This document shows, piece after piece, positions 61,285-64,000 of a stretch of DNA of 64,000 bases. The translations under genes were made by a program, and so were the position numbers. Position 1 is the stretch's first letter, and the number at the start of each line of letters is the position of its first letter. The notes below the pieces were generated by a model. The model was given only the letters and a program-made list of their open reading frames with translations, ran no database searches and had not been told where the DNA came from. This stretch comes from Catalimonadaceae bacterium JC749. GTDB taxonomy: Bacteria > Bacteroidota > Bacteroidia > Cytophagales > Cyclobacteriaceae. Location of the stretch: NCBI GenBank assembly GCA_021730635.1, contig JAJNNC010000003.1, positions 653,181 to 717,180 on the forward strand. The letters are read 5' to 3'.

Positions 61285-61669
61285 GGTATTATATAAAAAA
61301 GTTACACTGAATAAAAAATATTTATTAATAATTCTAAATATTTTTTAGCAAAATGCTGACGTTCAGCTAATTGCAGGAAGACTTATGCAGTTGATATTAG
61401 ATAATCTTCAAAAAAAAAGATTGAAGTAGACTTAGACCATAAAAAAACTGGAAAAAGTAATTTGTCTGAAAAAAAAATTAATGGCAAAATAATATTGGAT
61501 TATGTATAATTGTCATTAATAAAGATATGTTTGGCTAACTTCACTGACTTTTGGACATTTTTTATAGGATTTTTCTTGGTGATGTTTATCGCAATTACTC
61601 TTTTGTATTTCTGATTTTTATGTTAATTGGTGGAACATGGTAAGTATTTTTAAGCCAAGCTTTGTTAGA
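61285..61669. other. Intergenic region before the last gene
   Basis: About 385 bp of AT-rich sequence. It contains an exact -7 element TATGTTTG at 61526-61533 on the plus strand, without a well-placed TTG, and a 27-codon hydrophobic frame starting TTG at 61531 and ending 61614. A role for the frame is unproven. Confidence 0.4.
61526..61533 (+). promoter_or_regulatory. -7 element TATGTTTG upstream of the last gene
   Basis: Exact TAnnTTTG on the plus strand, about 135 bp before the ATG at 61670. No TTG at the usual upstream distance. Confidence 0.4.
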
Positions 61670-64000
61670 ATGAGCTACTCACTTTTTTTGAATGTAAGTT
61701 TCCTTCTTTTTTATCTCGTGCTATCTATCGATACAGCACAAGCATGGAATTATCATGCATCTACCCGTGCTACTTATCAGGAGAACCTTCAACAGGCACA
61801 GCCCCAGGTATTAGGGCTCAATATCGCCAACGATTCTTCCGGCGTTGAATTATCTCCTACCATTAGCAGTTCTGATCTTTACTTACCCCATTCGGGTATA
61901 GCTGCAGAGACTTTAAACAACACCACCGTTAAACTCTATCAGATAGATGGCAATACCCTGATAGAAGTTCCCGCTACCCTGGGTACTTCCGCAGGGCTGG
62001 ATGTGATCAGCCTTACCCCTAATCAGAAACTGCTGCCAAATACAACCTACAAATTTGAACTCACGGCAGGTGTTAAAGACCAGCATGGTTTTTCATTTAT
62101 CCCGTTTAGCTCTTTCTTTACGACGGGTGAAGATAAAAGTGCTTATACAGGCCCTATTGAGTTTACAGAATCTACCACCGTAGCCAGTGGAGGCAACGGC
62201 TTTACTTCTTTGCTGATAGGACCGGATGATAAACTCTATGCCCTGTCTTCCGATGGCTTTATCAAGCGGTGGGCCATAGACCATCAGACAGGACTGCTCA
62301 GCCAGGAGGAACTGATCTCCACCCTCAGAAATAATGAGGGTGGCAACAGGCTGGCCGTGGGCATGGCTTTTGACCCTAAGGCTACCGCTGAAAACCTGAT
62401 ATTATGGGTATCACACTCCGTATATGGCTTCAATGATCAGCCTGATTTTGAGGGTAAAATCAGCCGCTTGAGCGGCCCGCATTTAGAACAGATTACAGAT
62501 TATGTCATCCATCTGCCTCGTTCCACAAAAGATCATGCAACCAACGGCATTCAGTTTGGACCGGATGGCGCACTTTATATTTTACAGGGATCAAATTCAG
62601 CCATGGGTTCTTATGATGAAGCCTGGAAGAGAGAAGAAAGTCTCTTAACCAGTGCTTTGCTCCGGTTGGATGTGTCGATGATAGAGGAACAGCAAATAGC
62701 CCTACCCCTTGATGTGAAGACAGAACAGGACGGCACCTACAATCCCTATGCCCCCGGAGCACCCCTGACCCTGTATGCCACCGGCCTGAGAAACGCCTAC
62801 GATATGGTTTTCCACAGCAACGGACAGTTGTATGTGCCCACCAATGGATCGGCCGGACTGGCCAATGCCCCGGGTTCTGACCCTGCCAGCGAACACTATG
62901 CGTTACCGCAGCATACTTCCTACACAGGGCCTGCTGTACCTTATGTTGCCGGAATCACCACACAAAATGACTATGTCTTCCGGGTAGAACAGGGAGGATA
63001 TTACGGACATCCTAACCCTAAAAGAGCACAGTATGTGCTGAATGGCGGAAACCCAGTGGCTTCTCAGTGGCCAAAAGCAGTAGTAAGACAGTATCCGGTA
63101 GGCACTGAACCAGATGCTAACTATCGGGGTTATACCGCGAATCTGGGTCACAACAAATCTCCTAATGGAGTTATAGAATATAAAAGCAATTCCTTCAGGG
63201 GTGCCCTGGCAGGTAAATTGGTTAATGTCTGGTTCGGTCCCAGCAAAGTGGTAGTCATGGAGGTAGGTGATGGCCCGACTCCTGAAATTACCAACGTTAT
63301 TGAAGGTATTCCCGGTTTTACTGCTTTTAACAAACCTCTGGATATTGTAGAGGATACTAAGAATGGCAATTTGTATATCTCCGAATATCAGGCTGCGCTT
63401 CGGGAGGGCATTGGTAGAATCACCCTGTTGAAACCGGGCATACCCCCTATGGCTACTCACGCCATGAGTCTGAATATGGAAAAAGCAGTATTGGACGACG
63501 TATCGGCAGACAATACGGCTAGTATGCTGACAATTATGCTCACCAATTCTGGAAATGGATCTATCACTTCCCTTAATTTTAGCTTATCTGGTGAAAACAT
63601 AGCGGAGTTTAGCATCGATAGTTCAGCCACCAGCCTACCCCTGGCAGCAGGACAGAGCACTACTTTTACAGTCAACTTCCAGGCCAGCAGCAATGGGGTG
63701 AAAACCGCCCTGCTCACCCTGAATGGCAACAATGGCGCCGTGAGTGAAACCCTGGAGCTGAGAGGTTTGGGCAAAACCGGCATCGGAGGCAGCAATGAAC
63801 CCTCCCTGCAACGCATCCTGGATGCCTATGGCCTAGCCGTCAATGTGGGAGACAACAATGCTGACAATGTCGTCATCAATGGGGATCCTGCCCTGCAGAA
63901 AGCCCCTCTGCTGGGTGATGAGGTCACTGCCCAGGCTTTCATCAGAGCCAGCAATGCCCCTGTCACTCTGCAGGTCTTGGGCGTGTATGGGCCTACGGAT
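61670..64000 (+). CDS. Large secreted propeller protein with Ig-like and HYDIN-like domains (truncated by window edge)
   Basis: The frame is open from ATG 61670 to the end of the window (777 residues seen). Signal peptide (FLNVSFLLFYLVLSIDTAQA), an Ig-like Big_5 domain (about 55-150: NDSSGVELSPTISSSDLYLP, VISLTPNQKLLPNTTYKFEL), a sorbosone dehydrogenase-like beta-propeller (about 160-570: FTSLLIGPDDKLYALSSDGF, ATNGIQFGPDGALYILQGSN, TGLRNAYDMVFHSNGQLYVP), then an ASPM/SPD-2/HYDIN-type domain (about 600-700: LTIMLTNSGNGSITSLNFSL). A C-terminal sorting domain is expected beyond the window. Secreted or surface-bound; substrate unknown. Confidence 0.85.
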   Translation, partial: MSYSLFLNVSFLLFYLVLSIDTAQAWNYHASTRATYQENLQQAQPQVLGLNIANDSSGVELSPTISSSDLYLPHSGIAAETLNNTTVKLYQIDGNTLIEVPATLGTSAGLDVISLTPNQKLLPNTTYKFELTAGVKDQHGFSFIPFSSFFTTGEDKSAYTGPIEFTESTTVASGGNGFTSLLIGPDDKLYALSSDGFIKRWAIDHQTGLLSQEELISTLRNNEGGNRLAVGMAFDPKATAENLILWVSHSVYGFNDQPDFEGKISRLSGPHLEQITDYVIHLPRSTKDHATNGIQFGPDGALYILQGSNSAMGSYDEAWKREESLLTSALLRLDVSMIEEQQIALPLDVKTEQDGTYNPYAPGAPLTLYATGLRNAYDMVFHSNGQLYVPTNGSAGLANAPGSDPASEHYALPQHTSYTGPAVPYVAGITTQNDYVFRVEQGGYYGHPNPKRAQYVLNGGNPVASQWPKAVVRQYPVGTEPDANYRGYTANLGHNKSPNGVIEYKSNSFRGALAGKLVNVWFGPSKVVVMEVGDGPTPEITNVIEGIPGFTAFNKPLDIVEDTKNGNLYISEYQAALREGIGRITLLKPGIPPMATHAMSLNMEKAVLDDVSADNTASMLTIMLTNSGNGSITSLNFSLSGENIAEFSIDSSATSLPLAAGQSTTFTVNFQASSNGVKTALLTLNGNNGAVSETLELRGLGKTGIGGSNEPSLQRILDAYGLAVNVGDNNADNVVINGDPALQKAPLLGDEVTAQAFIRASNAPVTLQVLGVYGPTD

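Overview
The window looks like a chromosomal segment of a Bacteroidota bacterium, most likely of the order Cytophagales. The evidence is a PorW/SprE-type lipoprotein of the type IX secretion system, a secreted protein ending in a FlgD/T9SS-like sorting domain, BACON and PspC/DUF2807 domain proteins, an F-type ATPase cluster with AtpZ at its head but no atpD/atpC, and several exact copies of the Bacteroidota -7 promoter element TAnnTTTG. No rRNA, tRNA, CRISPR array, intact insertion sequence or prophage was seen.

Layout. 0-2.7 kb: a minus-strand efflux operon (tetR, tolC, hlyD cut by the window edge) with two copies of one inverted repeat that probably bind the TetR protein. 2.9-10.6 kb: two exported amidohydrolase-family genes, a ScyD/ScyE-like propeller lipoprotein and a TPR lipoprotein. 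10.6-16.7 kb: an AT-rich accessory stretch with hypothetical lipoproteins, a TIMP/Kazal-like secreted protein, a 5'-truncated hicA beside an intact hicB, a DUF433 antitoxin gene broken by a stop codon, structured spacers and a membrane class III cyclase. 16.7-17.9 kb: an overlapping HipA-like kinase/DUF3037 pair. 18-26.5 kb: secreted carbohydrate-related enzymes (CE15-type esterase with BACON repeats, PQQ-type dehydrogenase fused to PKD and cytochrome c, a SUMF1-fold protein, DUF1080), with a sigma factor operon inside. 26.5-33.4 kb: small paralogues, a DUF3095 cyclase-like protein, EcsC, a desaturase, two sigma factor genes, an NRDE protein and a TPR putative anti-sigma protein.

33.5-46 kb is the envelope and energy core: class A PBP, PorW/SprE, LytM-type M23 protein, bactofilin, AtpZ, an AtpI-like protein and ATP synthase subunits a, c, b, delta, alpha and gamma. 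46-51.6 kb: UbiA-like membrane protein, methyltransferase, low-molecular-weight tyrosine phosphatase, acyl-CoA dehydrogenase and a formate/nitrite transporter. 51.7-58.1 kb: a secreted T9SS-type protein and a sigma factor/TPR membrane protein/CHAT peptidase locus whose first two genes are paralogous to those at 32-33 kb. 58.4-61.2 kb: a PadR-PspC/DUF2807 operon with a well-formed promoter and operator. 61.67 kb to the end: a large secreted propeller protein cut by the window edge.

The most promising points for follow-up are the duplicated sigma/TPR module with its CHAT peptidase, the cyclase-like DUF3095 protein, the decaying toxin-antitoxin island, and several operators and terminators that can be read directly from the sequence.
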